A DNA stretch of 64,000 nucleotides. Origin: Octadecabacter sp. SW4. GTDB taxonomy: Bacteria; Pseudomonadota; Alphaproteobacteria; Rhodobacterales; Rhodobacteraceae. The DNA lies in assembly GCF_008065155.1 (NCBI RefSeq), contig NZ_CP042819.1, forward strand, positions 2,170,001 to 2,234,000. The letters are read 5' to 3'. The notes beneath the pieces are model-generated. The model made no database searches and was not told the DNA's origin. It was given only the letters and a program-made list of their open reading frames with translations. The translations under genes were made by a program, and so were the position numbers. Positions 35,308-44,497 of the stretch are shown one piece after another; position 1 is the first letter of the stretch; every line of letters begins with the position of its first letter.

Positions 35308-36224
35308 GCGGCGGCTCCTCCGGCGTCAGTTTGCACAAAGGCATCGGCACACAGCTTGGTCAGCGCGCGCACCCGCCCGATATAGGCCTGGCGTTCGGTG
35401 ACCGAAATCACACCGCGCGCGTCCAAAAGGTTGAATAAATGCGACGCCTTGATCGCCTGATCATAGGCAGGGTGCGCCATGATGATTTTTGCGCCGGTTT
35501 TCGGGTCAACGGCGGGCGTATCCAGAATACGCTGACATTCGGCCTCGGCGTCCTCGAAGTGGCGCAACAGCGTGTCCGTATCGGCCACATCAAAGTTCCA
35601 GCGCGCATATTCCTGTTCGGTTTGCAGGAAAACATCACCGTATTTCAGGGCGATAGGCGCGTCGGGGTCATTGAACGGCATGTCCATGACATGATCCACA
35701 CCCAGCACATACATCGCCAAACGTTCCAACCCATAGGTCAATTCGCCCGATACCGGGTGGCAATCGTGGCCACCAACCTGCTGGAAATAGGTGAACTGGC
35801 TGACTTCCATACCGTCGCACCACACCTCCCAGCCAAGGCCCCAGGCCCCCAAGGTTGGCGACTCCCAATCGTCTTCGACAAAACGAATGTCGTGCAGCGC
35901 CGCATCAATGCCGATCGCCTGCAAAGACCCAAGATAAAGGTCCTGCAAATCCGGCGGGCTGGGTTTGATCAGCACCTGGAATTGATAGTAATGCTGCAGG
36001 CGGTTCGGATTTTCACCATAGCGCCCGTCCGTGGGCCGGCGTGAAGGCTGCACATAGGCAGCCGCCCAGGGTCTTGACCCCAGGGACCGCAGGGTCGTTG
36101 CAGGGTGAAACGTCCCTGCCCCGACCTCCATGTCGTAGGGTTGCAGGATCGCGCAGCCCTTGGCGGCCCAATAGGTTTGCAGCCGCAGGATGATCTCTTG
36201 GAAACTGCGTGGTTTGTCGGCCAT
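35304..36224 (-). CDS. glyQ: Glycine-tRNA ligase alpha subunit
   Basis: The protein has 306 residues from the ATG at 36224 behind GAGGGCGG; a TTG at 36239 is in frame but less likely. Catalytic subunit of glycyl-tRNA synthetase: [34 protein letters not shown], the class II motif regions [17 protein letters not shown] and [14 protein letters not shown] are intact. First gene of the operon glyQ-DUF6446-glyS-ppdK. Confidence 0.98.
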   Translation of the reverse strand: MADKPRSFQEIILRLQTYWAAKGCAILQPYDMEVGAGTFHPATTLRSLGSRPWAAAYVQPSRRPTDGRYGENPNRLQHYYQFQVLIKPSPPDLQDLYLGSLQAIGIDAALHDIRFVEDDWESPTLGAWGLGWEVWCDGMEVSQFTYFQQVGGHDCHPVSGELTYGLERLAMYVLGVDHVMDMPFNDPDAPIALKYGDVFLQTEQEYARWNFDVADTDTLLRHFEDAEAECQRILDTPAVDPKTGAKIIMAHPAYDQAIKASHLFNLLDARGVISVTERQAYIGRVRALTKLCADAFVQTDAGGAAA

Positions 36225-36414
36225 ATCCGCCCTCGTCAAAGCTTTGCGCGTTCAATAGGCGCGCGGGCGGCGCGGGTCAATCAGACAGCGCTGGAATCCA
36301 GACCGCCAAGGCTGTCGAAAATCTTGATGCACCCGCGCAGTGGTCTGTTAATGTTCATGGTAATCCTCCGCGTGCGGGGCAGTTGACACCAGATTTGACG
36401 GGTTCGGGACGGCT

Positions 36415-38193
36415 ATGAGAACGGCACTTTCAGCGCTTTTATTCACTTCATTCATTTCCAGCGGCGCATACGCACAGGAAATCGTCTGGGTCCAGGTCGA
36501 GGCCGAACCGACCCTGAGCGGCGCGCAGGACCGCGTCCGTGTCTATGCGGGCCGTCTCGAGAACGTGAACGGCTACTACCTTGGGTCGGGCTGGTATGGC
36601 ATTGCCCTTGGTCCCTACACGCCACAAGACGCCGAAACCGTGCTGCGCGACCTGCGCAATGCCGGTGTGATCCCTCAGGACAGCTTTATCGCCGATGGCA
36701 GCCGCTTTCAGCAACAGTTCTGGCCCGTCGGCGTCGGCGCGCCAACCACGGCGCAACCGATCCCGGGCAGTGACGCTGCGCGCGACACGGCAACGGCGGA
36801 TCAAGACGCCGAGGTCGCCGACGTGATCGCACCCGAGGTTGAACCCAATCCCATTCCCGCCCCCGATGAAACCCTTGGCGAGGCGCGCGCCAGCGAAGCC
36901 CAACTTGATCGCGAGGCAAAGCAACAGCTGCAAATCGCCCTGAAATGGGCCGGTTTCTACGACGCGGCGATTGACGGGGCGTTTGGCCGTGGCACCCGCG
37001 CGGCGATGTCCGCATGGCAGGACTCCAGAAATGTCGAGGTCACCGGCGTGTTGACCACCCAACAAAGGGCCGACCTGCTGAATGATTACAACGCGGTCCT
37101 TGACGGAATGAACCTGCAAACCCTGCGTGACGATGCCACCGGTATCGAAATCAGCATCCCTACGGGCGTGGTTGAATTTGCCGAATACGAACCGCCCTTC
37201 GCGCGGTTTGATCCAATCGGTGACATTGACGCCCGCGTCTTGCTGATCTCGCAGGAAGGCGACCAGACACGCCTGTTCGGCCTTTACGAAATCCTGCAAA
37301 CCTTGGCGATCATCCCCGCTGAGGGGGCGCGCAACCGCGCTGATCGCGCGTTTGAAATCAATGGCATGGACGACAAAATCGCATCCTATACCTTTGCGCG
37401 GCTGGAAAACGGGCAGATCAAGGGCTTTAGCCTGATCTGGCCCGCAGGTGACGAAGACCGCCGCACGCGCATCCTGGACGAAATGAAGGCCAGCTTTACT
37501 ACGGTCGACGGGGTTCTGGACCCCGCCATCGCCACCCCTGATGAAGAACAGGCGATTGACCTGATCGCGGGCTTGCAGGTTCGCAAGCCCCGTCTGGCCC
37601 GTTCCGGTTTCTTCATCGACGCGCGCGGCGATGTGCTGACCACAACCGAGGCCGTGGATGACTGTGCGTCGATCACCATCAACGCCGAGTATGACGCGGC
37701 GGTCGTGCATCGCGACGACGCACTTGGGATCGCGGTGTTGCGCCCTGACACGCCCCTTGCACCGGTGCAGGTCGCGGCCCTTCAAACCCGGGTGCCGCGT
37801 ATCACGTCAGAGGTGGCCGTGGCCGGTTTCCCTTATGGTGGGGTGCTGTCGGCCCCGTCGCTGACGTTTGGCACATTGGCCGATATTCGCGGGCTGAACG
37901 GCGAAGACACGATCAAACGCCTTGCGATTCACACCCAACCGGGTGACGCGGGCGGGCCGGTCTTTGATGCCGGCGGCGCGGTGCTGGGGATGCTGTTGCC
38001 CAGGGTGCCGGTGAACGGCCAGATCCTCCCCCCCGAGGTGGGCTTTGCCGTCGATGCCGACCAGATCATCGCCTCCTTGCAGACTGCCGAAATCAGCCCG
38101 CAAACAACCGATACTGTCGCCTATATGACGCCGGAAATCATGACACTGATGGCAGCCGATGTGACCGTGCTGGTTAGCTGCTGGGACGACTAA
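36415..38193 (+). CDS. Exported SPOR/PG-binding protein with inactive trypsin-like domain
   Basis: The protein has 592 residues with a signal peptide (cleavage near AYA-QE). Residues 24-105 look like a SPOR domain (WVQVEAEPTL, GSGWYGIALGPY). Residues about 165-225 are a PG_binding_1 domain (QQLQIALKWAGFYDAAIDG, GRGTRAAMSAWQ). Residues about 395-570 follow the trypsin-like fold (SGFFIDARGDVLTTTEAV, AVAGFPYGG, GDAGGPVFD). The triad is lost: Glu412 where His is expected, Gly438 at the Asp site, Ala512 at the Ser. It probably binds peptidoglycan or a partner rather than cutting protein. A TTGACA lies 33 nt upstream without a clear -10. Confidence 0.85.
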   Translation: MRTALSALLFTSFISSGAYAQEIVWVQVEAEPTLSGAQDRVRVYAGRLENVNGYYLGSGWYGIALGPYTPQDAETVLRDLRNAGVIPQDSFIADGSRFQQQFWPVGVGAPTTAQPIPGSDAARDTATADQDAEVADVIAPEVEPNPIPAPDETLGEARASEAQLDREAKQQLQIALKWAGFYDAAIDGAFGRGTRAAMSAWQDSRNVEVTGVLTTQQRADLLNDYNAVLDGMNLQTLRDDATGIEISIPTGVVEFAEYEPPFARFDPIGDIDARVLLISQEGDQTRLFGLYEILQTLAIIPAEGARNRADRAFEINGMDDKIASYTFARLENGQIKGFSLIWPAGDEDRRTRILDEMKASFTTVDGVLDPAIATPDEEQAIDLIAGLQVRKPRLARSGFFIDARGDVLTTTEAVDDCASITINAEYDAAVVHRDDALGIAVLRPDTPLAPVQVAALQTRVPRITSEVAVAGFPYGGVLSAPSLTFGTLADIRGLNGEDTIKRLAIHTQPGDAGGPVFDAGGAVLGMLLPRVPVNGQILPPEVGFAVDADQIIASLQTAEISPQTTDTVAYMTPEIMTLMAADVTVLVSCWDD

Positions 38194-38219
38194 AAACGCA
38201 ACTTGGGTCGCCCCCCACC

Positions 38220-39818
38220 CTACCCCGCAACGATATCTGATCGCACATGAATAACCGTTGGCCGGTCTGCGGTCAGCGCCTGTTTCACATCCTTTTGCAG
38301 GGCATCCAGTGATTCGGGCGCGGCCGCATAGGCCCCGTATGCCTTGGCGAGCATGATAAAATCGGGGTTGCGCTGAACAACGGCATTTGGCGCGATCTGC
38401 GCGCGCACCATGCCATCCTCGATCTCGCCCAGCTTGCCATTGTCCCAGATGATGATCGGCAGGGGCAGGCCCAGTTCTACTGCCGCCCCCAGTTCCTGCA
38501 CCGTGAACTGGAACCCATAGTCACCGGCGATGGCCACCGTGGGCCGCCCCTTGCGCGCCACCGCGCCGCCAATGGCCGCGGGCAGCGCATAACCCAGGGT
38601 TCCAAAGCCGTAGGGGTGGTGCCAATGACCAGGGCGGTCCATGTCCCAGACTTCCTTGGCGACATAGGCAAATTGGGTCATGTCGGAGTAGATCATCGTG
38701 TCCGGGGGCACCGCCGCGCGCAGCGCGTCGCACACGGGCACGATGCCGGGCCGCTCCGCGTCTGTCTGAGCCCGCCACCGCGCACGGATGGCGGCTACCT
38801 GATCTGGGTTCCAATGTGTCCGCGCCCTATGATCCGCAAGTTCTGAATAGACCGCTTCAAACGTCCGATAGGCATCGCCAATATGCTGCTCGCTCGCAGG
38901 GTGGCCATCGGAAATCAGCGTTGCAGGATCGATGTCGACACGGATCATCGGACAGTTATGGCCCAGATGGTCTTTCCACAGGTCAACCTCCGCCAGTTCG
39001 CTGCCCACCACGATAACCAGATCGGCCTGTGCAAAAACCTCTGGCGTGTCAGGCCGCGCCAGATAGGAGCCAAAAGAAAGCGGATAGTCTGGCGACACAC
39101 ATCCGCGCCCCGCATAACTGGTGAAAACCGCAGCGCCTGTCGCGTGCAACAGCTTGTCCCACAGCGTGCCGCCCTCGACCGCGCCGCCGCCGAGTACAAA
39201 CAGTGGATGTTTCGACTGCCGCAGTGCCAATGCGATTTTTCTGACCGCGTGACCGTCCCATTCCGGCGTGCCCAACATGTCCGTATGGCTTGGCGGAGGC
39301 GGCGGCGGGGCTGCGGCCACCAAAGCGCCGATCGGCACCTGAATATGTTTCGGGCGTGCGCGCTGCGTCTCGAACTCGACCAAGGCACGGTCGATCAGCT
39401 GATAGGCCGCTTGCGGGCTGCGCGCCTCCTCCGACCAGTCGCAGACCATCGCCGCCGCCGCGCGCTGGTCGCGCATCTGGTGCAGCTGTCCACGACGTGC
39501 CGCCGTCTCATCCAGACAGCTCGAGATCACAAGCATCGGCACAGAATCAGAATAGGCCTGCCCCATCGGCGTCATGATGTTGCACAGCCCGGGCCCCGTG
39601 ATCACATAGGCCACGCCCGGTTTGCCGCTTGCACGGGCATAGCCATCGGCCATGAACCCCGCGCCCTGTTCGTGGCGCGCAAGGATATGAGTGATCCCCG
39701 CTTCCTCGATGCCGCGATACATCTCTTGGTTGTGGACGCCCGGAATGCCGAAAATGACATCCACGCCACGGGATTTCAGCATATGCGAAATTTGCGCGCC
39801 AAGCGGACGTTCAGACAT
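38220..39818 (-). CDS. TPP-dependent enzyme, acetolactate synthase-like (probable 5-guanidino-2-oxopentanoate decarboxylase)
   Basis: The protein has 532 residues from the ATG at 39818; it starts MSERPLGAQISHMLKSRGVDVIFGIPG. The catalytic Glu is in ARHEQGAGFMADGYARASG, the central domain has the Rossmann-like VIVVGSELAEVDLW, and the TPP-Mg site is AGDYGFQFTVQELGAAVELGLPLPIIIWDN. The three-domain form equals IlvB-type enzymes, but no small subunit is near, and the sequence resembles the AruI-type decarboxylase of arginine breakdown. The substrate is inference. Its ATG overlaps the trkH stop (TGATG). Confidence 0.85.
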   Translation of the reverse strand: MSERPLGAQISHMLKSRGVDVIFGIPGVHNQEMYRGIEEAGITHILARHEQGAGFMADGYARASGKPGVAYVITGPGLCNIMTPMGQAYSDSVPMLVISSCLDETAARRGQLHQMRDQRAAAAMVCDWSEEARSPQAAYQLIDRALVEFETQRARPKHIQVPIGALVAAAPPPPPPSHTDMLGTPEWDGHAVRKIALALRQSKHPLFVLGGGAVEGGTLWDKLLHATGAAVFTSYAGRGCVSPDYPLSFGSYLARPDTPEVFAQADLVIVVGSELAEVDLWKDHLGHNCPMIRVDIDPATLISDGHPASEQHIGDAYRTFEAVYSELADHRARTHWNPDQVAAIRARWRAQTDAERPGIVPVCDALRAAVPPDTMIYSDMTQFAYVAKEVWDMDRPGHWHHPYGFGTLGYALPAAIGGAVARKGRPTVAIAGDYGFQFTVQELGAAVELGLPLPIIIWDNGKLGEIEDGMVRAQIAPNAVVQRNPDFIMLAKAYGAYAAAPESLDALQKDVKQALTADRPTVIHVRSDIVAG

Positions 39819-41266
39819 CAGACCCTCCAGAACTGCCAGGTCAGCATGGTAAAGACGACCATGATTTCCAACCGCCCGACCAGCATCGCAATTGACAAAA
39901 TCCATTTTGCTGCATCATTCAATCCGGCAAAATTTCCCGCTGGCCCGATTTCATTGCCCAATCCGGGGCCAACATTGGCCAGCGCCGTGGCCGCGCCCGA
40001 AATCGAGGTGATGAAATCAAGGCCCGTCAGCCCCAACAGCACCGCCACCGCGCCCATCGACACAAGGAAGGCCACAAAGAATGCCATGACCGAATTCAAC
40101 ACATCCTCGCTGACGGGGCGACCATCATAGCGCGGCGTGAACATCCCATGCGGCGAGTGGATCCTGCGCACCTGCGCCTTGATCGAGGTGAACAGCAACT
40201 GATAGCGGAACACCTTGATCGAACAGGCAGTCGATCCGGCGCATCCGCCAATCAAGCCAATGAAAAAGAACACCACCACAGCAAATGACCCCCAGGCCAT
40301 GTAATCCGTGCTGCTATACCCCGTGCCGGTCATGATCGAGACCACGTTGAACAAGGCCTCGCGAAAGGCGATTTCCTCGAATCCGTGAAAGTTTCGCCAC
40401 AAGAACAGCGTCATGACGGTCACAATCACTGCGATTGTGGCGAAGAAAACCCTGATCTGGCTGTCTTGAAACAGCGGCTTGGCCGTGCCGGAAATCAGTT
40501 GCACATACCGCACAAAAGGCAACGCAGAAAGGATCATGAAGACAGATGCCACATAAAGCGTGCCCGCCCCGAATTGCGCGAAGGAGCTGTCGTAATTGGC
40601 CATCCCGCCCGTCGCCACGGTCGTCATCGCATGCACAAGCGCATCAAAGGCATTCATCCCCGTGGCCGCATAGGCCAGCGCGGCAGCCAGCGTAATCCCG
40701 ACATAGATCACCGATATATTGCTGGAAATCTCGGTCGCGCGGGGCAGGATTTTTCCCATTGTATCAAAGGATTCAGACCGGAAAATCTGCATCCCCCCAA
40801 CCCGCAGTTCGGGCAGGAACACCATCGCCACAACAATGATGCCGATACCGCCCAACCACTGCAAAACCCCGCGCCACAGCTTCAGCCCGTCAGGCAAATC
40901 GTCAAGCCCGACAATCACCGTTGATCCGGTCGTGGTCAGCCCCGACATGGCTTCGAAAAAGGCATCGGTAAAGCTTGCCTCGGTCGCGCCAAGCATAAAG
41001 GGCAGCGACCCGAATAGCGGCAATGTGAACCACACCAGCGTCGTCAGCATAAAGGTCTGTCGGATACTAAGCCCCGAGGACACGCCATTGGCACAAGAAA
41101 GCGCGATAAAACCGCCGCTCAGGATCGTGATCACCGCGCTTTCCAGAAATGCGGGCCAATGCCCGTTGCCCGCGACCAGATCGGCAAGCAAAGGGGCCAG
41201 CATCGTCACCCCAAGGGCGCAGACCAGCAAGCCAATGACATATCCCACGGGGCGTAGATCGAACAT
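39818..41266 (-). CDS. trkH: Trk potassium uptake protein, TrkH type
   Basis: The protein has 482 residues from the ATG at 41266, the usual length for TrkH; the frame is open upstream to 41437 but that part is not membrane-like. It has about ten to twelve helices with four pore repeats containing the Gly of the K+ filter (AMSGLTTTGST, MTTVATGGMANY, VSIMTGTGYSSTDY, ALANVGPGLGNEIGP). It forms the K+ channel with a TrkA subunit not seen here. It is coupled to the following TPP enzyme gene by a stop/start overlap. Confidence 0.95.
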   Translation of the reverse strand: MFDLRPVGYVIGLLVCALGVTMLAPLLADLVAGNGHWPAFLESAVITILSGGFIALSCANGVSSGLSIRQTFMLTTLVWFTLPLFGSLPFMLGATEASFTDAFFEAMSGLTTTGSTVIVGLDDLPDGLKLWRGVLQWLGGIGIIVVAMVFLPELRVGGMQIFRSESFDTMGKILPRATEISSNISVIYVGITLAAALAYAATGMNAFDALVHAMTTVATGGMANYDSSFAQFGAGTLYVASVFMILSALPFVRYVQLISGTAKPLFQDSQIRVFFATIAVIVTVMTLFLWRNFHGFEEIAFREALFNVVSIMTGTGYSSTDYMAWGSFAVVVFFFIGLIGGCAGSTACSIKVFRYQLLFTSIKAQVRRIHSPHGMFTPRYDGRPVSEDVLNSVMAFFVAFLVSMGAVAVLLGLTGLDFITSISGAATALANVGPGLGNEIGPAGNFAGLNDAAKWILSIAMLVGRLEIMVVFTMLTWQFWRV

Positions 41267-41400
41267 GGCGCAGGGTTGGCCTGCCCGCGCATGGCTGTCA
41301 AGCGCGTCGCGCCATATGCCCTCCGCCCCAAGCTGGACCCACCTGAATTTCAATGGTAATTTCACCAACAGGGGCAGATTTGCCACCCCGGGAGAACAGC

Positions 41401-42441
41401 GTGTCGCACCCTTATGAAAACCTGCCGCAACGGGCATTCTGGCGCACCGGCACGGCGGCGGGCGGGCTTGAACACCTGCATGTCCCGAAATTCCCGGTGA
41501 CAGCGGAAACGCGGGTCGCCACCGCGGGAAGCTGCTTTGCCCAGCACATCGCGCAGGCCTTGCGCGGCGCGGGTGTCAACGTGCTTGATGCCGAACCGCG
41601 CCCGGTGACGATGGACAAAAATATCTGCAAGACCTTTGGATATGGCCTGTTTTCAGGGCGTTATGGCAATATCTACACCGCCCGTCAGATGGTGCAACTG
41701 CTGCAGGAGATGACCGATGGCGCACCCGATCCACGGTTCGTCTGGGCCAAGGGCGGGCGTTTTGTCGATGCCTTTCGCCCCACCGTCGAACCTGAAGGAC
41801 TGGACACCGCCCAAGAGGTTCTGTTTCACCGCGACTACCACCTTGAACGCACCGCACAGATGCTGCGCAAGGCGGATGTGTTCATCTTTACCCTTGGCCT
41901 GACCGAATGTTGGGAAGACATTGAAACCAAACGTGTCTTCCCGATGTGTCCAGGCACGGTCGCGGGCACATTCGATGCCAGTGCCCACGGTTTTCGCAAC
42001 TTTACCCACGCCGAGGTGCTGGCCGATCTGATCCGCATGCGTGACCTGCTGCTGGGCTTTAATCCCGCGATGCGGCTGTTGTTGACGGTCTCGCCCGTTC
42101 CATTGACGGCGACCGCCTCGCAGACCCATGTGGTGCCTGCCACGACCTATTCCAAAGCCGTTCTGCGCGCCGCCGCAGGCGAGGCCATGGCCGGTTTCGA
42201 GGATGTCGATTATTTCCCATCGTTTGAAATCATTACCTCGCACGCTTTGGGCGGGCCGTGGTTTGGCGACAACAAACGCACCGTGCGCCCCGAGGGTGTG
42301 GCGCAGGTGATGCAGCTGTTTTTGGCCGCACACGGGCTTGCGCCGCACCCCGTCACCAACGCGCCTGCCTCGCAAAGGGAAGACGACGAAGACGACGATC
42401 TGTTTTGCGACGAACTGCTGCTGGATGCTTTTGCCAAATGA
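41401..42441 (+). CDS. GSCFA-domain protein
   Basis: The protein has 346 residues from a GTG at 41401 with GGGAGA before it; the upstream ATG at 41353 lacks a site. The family-naming motif is at ATAGSCFAQHIAQALRGAG, followed by FSGRYGNIYTARQMVQLL, FTLGLTECWED and LLLTVSPVPLTAT. This is an SGNH-hydrolase-like fold; members are often linked to surface polysaccharides, perhaps as esterases or acyltransferases. A short acidic tail (EDDEDDD) is odd. The stop overlaps the next gene's ATG. Confidence 0.88.
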   Translation: MSHPYENLPQRAFWRTGTAAGGLEHLHVPKFPVTAETRVATAGSCFAQHIAQALRGAGVNVLDAEPRPVTMDKNICKTFGYGLFSGRYGNIYTARQMVQLLQEMTDGAPDPRFVWAKGGRFVDAFRPTVEPEGLDTAQEVLFHRDYHLERTAQMLRKADVFIFTLGLTECWEDIETKRVFPMCPGTVAGTFDASAHGFRNFTHAEVLADLIRMRDLLLGFNPAMRLLLTVSPVPLTATASQTHVVPATTYSKAVLRAAAGEAMAGFEDVDYFPSFEIITSHALGGPWFGDNKRTVRPEGVAQVMQLFLAAHGLAPHPVTNAPASQREDDEDDDLFCDELLLDAFAK

Positions 42442-43244
42442 CGAAACGCATCGCCATCTTCGGCAATTCGCATCTTGCCGCGCAGAAGTTTGCCCTGCGC
42501 GACAGCCCCGATGCCTGGCCTGATATCGACATCACATTCGTCGGCGCACACAAGTCCCAGCTTTTGGAAACCGACATCACGGATGGTGTTTTGCGCCCCA
42601 CATCGCCCGCCGCCAAACGCACCTTTCAGTCCCTGAATGGCCTGCGCGAGGTGGACCTTGCGGCCTTTGACGCCGTGGCAATTTCAGGCTGCCAGATCAC
42701 CTTCAATCTGGCCTCGGTGCTTTATAAGGATGCGCGCTGGCTTGGTCTGCCCTCGCTCGCCGCGCTTGAAGACCCGGCCCTGATGCGCGAACGCCTTGTG
42801 TCGGTCAGCCTGTTTGATACCTGCCTGCGGCGCGAGGTTGCCAAGACACTGGGCGCGCGCTTTGCCACCAAAATCCGTGATGCGGCCCCCGATTTGCCGC
42901 TCTATGTCCTGAGCCAGCCGCGGGCCGGCGAACGCGTGCTGCTGGGGGGCAAAAAGCTCTCCACCGGTCACCTGCGGATCGTCAAGAAAGGTGACGGCGC
43001 AGCCCTTTCGGCGCGCTTTGATTCTGTGGTGACGGATATGCTGGCCCAAACCGGGATCACGTTCCTGCCGCAACCCGATCACACCCGCGCCCAACATATC
43101 CTGACCGCTGAACCGTTTACCAGCGAGGCAATGCGTCTGGCCCGCGAAGATCGCCACAAGCAACCCAAAGAGGACATCCTGCACGCCAATGCCGCATATG
43201 GGGCGGTGACGCTGACGCAGTTGCAAACCGCCCTGACGGCCTAG
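42438..43244 (+). CDS. SGNH-like protein of unknown function coupled to the GSCFA gene
   Basis: The protein has 268 residues; its ATG overlaps the GSCFA stop by 4 nt (ATGA). The N-terminus RIAIFGNSHLAAQKFAL has the GNSH form often seen in SGNH-type folds, and AAFDAVAISGCQ looks like the next block. The C-terminal region has DHTRAQHILTAEPF and HANAAYG, where a catalytic Asp-x-x-His would be expected but is not obvious. It probably works with the GSCFA protein on the same surface substrate. It ends 4 nt inside the convergent folE2. Confidence 0.7.
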   Translation: MTKRIAIFGNSHLAAQKFALRDSPDAWPDIDITFVGAHKSQLLETDITDGVLRPTSPAAKRTFQSLNGLREVDLAAFDAVAISGCQITFNLASVLYKDARWLGLPSLAALEDPALMRERLVSVSLFDTCLRREVAKTLGARFATKIRDAAPDLPLYVLSQPRAGERVLLGGKKLSTGHLRIVKKGDGAALSARFDSVVTDMLAQTGITFLPQPDHTRAQHILTAEPFTSEAMRLAREDRHKQPKEDILHANAAYGAVTLTQLQTALTA

Positions 43245-44344
43245 CCGATGTGGAACAGGGTCGCGAACAGCTTGGGATCAAGACTGTCGGCGGCGAATGT
43301 CTGCCCTTCGGTCAGGACCGATACGGCATCATGGCTGTGCAGACTTTCCTGATGGCTTGCCACCACGCGAAAATCGCGAATACGTTGATCCTGTTGCAGT
43401 TTTTCGCAAAATGACCGCGCCGCATCCTCGACGAAAATCGGATTGGCGGCGTTCAGTTCTGCGAATGCCTGTTCGTCTTCGCGTTTGACCATGACTTGCG
43501 TTTCAGTCGGCACGGCCGCGCGGCAAATGTCGATCAGGTCTTCGAACCAGAGGCAGGGTGCGTCCTGTTCCAGTTCGACCGAAATGCGCGCGACGGATCG
43601 CTGCGAATGCGGTGTCGCCAACTGCCCACGATATTGGCGGGCATGTTCAGACAGTTCCAAAGAACAGGGGCAGGTGCTGGAATAGACGTAATCCAGATGC
43701 ACGATCTTTTTCGCGACACCCTTTTGTTCGATCAGTACCAGCGCAATGTCGTAATACTGGAACCCTTCCAGACCCGAGCGCAGGCTTTGAACCTTCATCG
43801 GAAAGGAAAACCGCATCTGTATGCGCGCATCAAAGCTGTCCAGATCGGCCTTATAGGCTTCAAGCGCGCGTTCGATCACGTCAAAGCTGAATGTCTCGCC
43901 CGCATGTTTGTAGAACGTGCGCATGATGCGGGACATGTTGATGCCCTTCTTTTCCGCCTCAAGACTGACAGTGCCGGTGACACTGGTTTCAAGCGTCAGA
44001 TCATCGCCGTCCCGGGTGTGAAAGCGGATCGGCAGGCGGAAATTGCTGATTCCGACGTGCTGGATTTGCTGCTTGGCGCCGCGGATCAGACTGGCGGGGC
44101 CATTCTGAAGATCGGGCAACATGGCGCGATACGCCTCATCGACGGCAAAATCCTCGGGGTAGGCGCGCGCCAAAGCGGGATAGTTCGGCAATTCCGATCC
44201 GGGGATCAGGCGCGACACCAGCGGATCAAGGGTCGCGACCTCTTCGGCAGTGGCATCAACGGCCCAGCGGCGCAGCAGGGCAAGCGCATCCTCGGCCTCG
44301 GCGCGGCTGGGTGCGCGCGCGGCATCGGGCTGGTGAATGTTCAT
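43241..44344 (-). CDS. folE2: GTP cyclohydrolase I type 2
   Basis: The protein has 367 residues from the ATG at 44344 behind AAGGGGGA. It makes dihydroneopterin triphosphate from GTP, the first step for folate and queuosine, with metal other than Zn in some hosts. Conserved blocks: GISNFRLPIRF, KGINMSRIMR, the Cys of STCPCSLELSE and ATPHSQRS. The frame stays open upstream to 44461 with another plausible start at 44446 (AAAGG before it), which would add 34 residues. folB and folP of the same pathway lie 15 kb away. Confidence 0.95.
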   Translation of the reverse strand: MNIHQPDAARAPSRAEAEDALALLRRWAVDATAEEVATLDPLVSRLIPGSELPNYPALARAYPEDFAVDEAYRAMLPDLQNGPASLIRGAKQQIQHVGISNFRLPIRFHTRDGDDLTLETSVTGTVSLEAEKKGINMSRIMRTFYKHAGETFSFDVIERALEAYKADLDSFDARIQMRFSFPMKVQSLRSGLEGFQYYDIALVLIEQKGVAKKIVHLDYVYSSTCPCSLELSEHARQYRGQLATPHSQRSVARISVELEQDAPCLWFEDLIDICRAAVPTETQVMVKREDEQAFAELNAANPIFVEDAARSFCEKLQQDQRIRDFRVVASHQESLHSHDAVSVLTEGQTFAADSLDPKLFATLFHIG

Positions 44345-44497
44345 GGCGTCCCCCTTTGACGTGATCCCATTCATATGGCGCTCACGTGACAGTTTTCCAA
44401 CGAAATCATCTAGATTACGCTGAAAAGCATCTTTTGGATCAGTCATATCGGGGCCTTTCACGCAGGTCGCGCCAGCCTAGCACGCAAGCCTGCGCAA

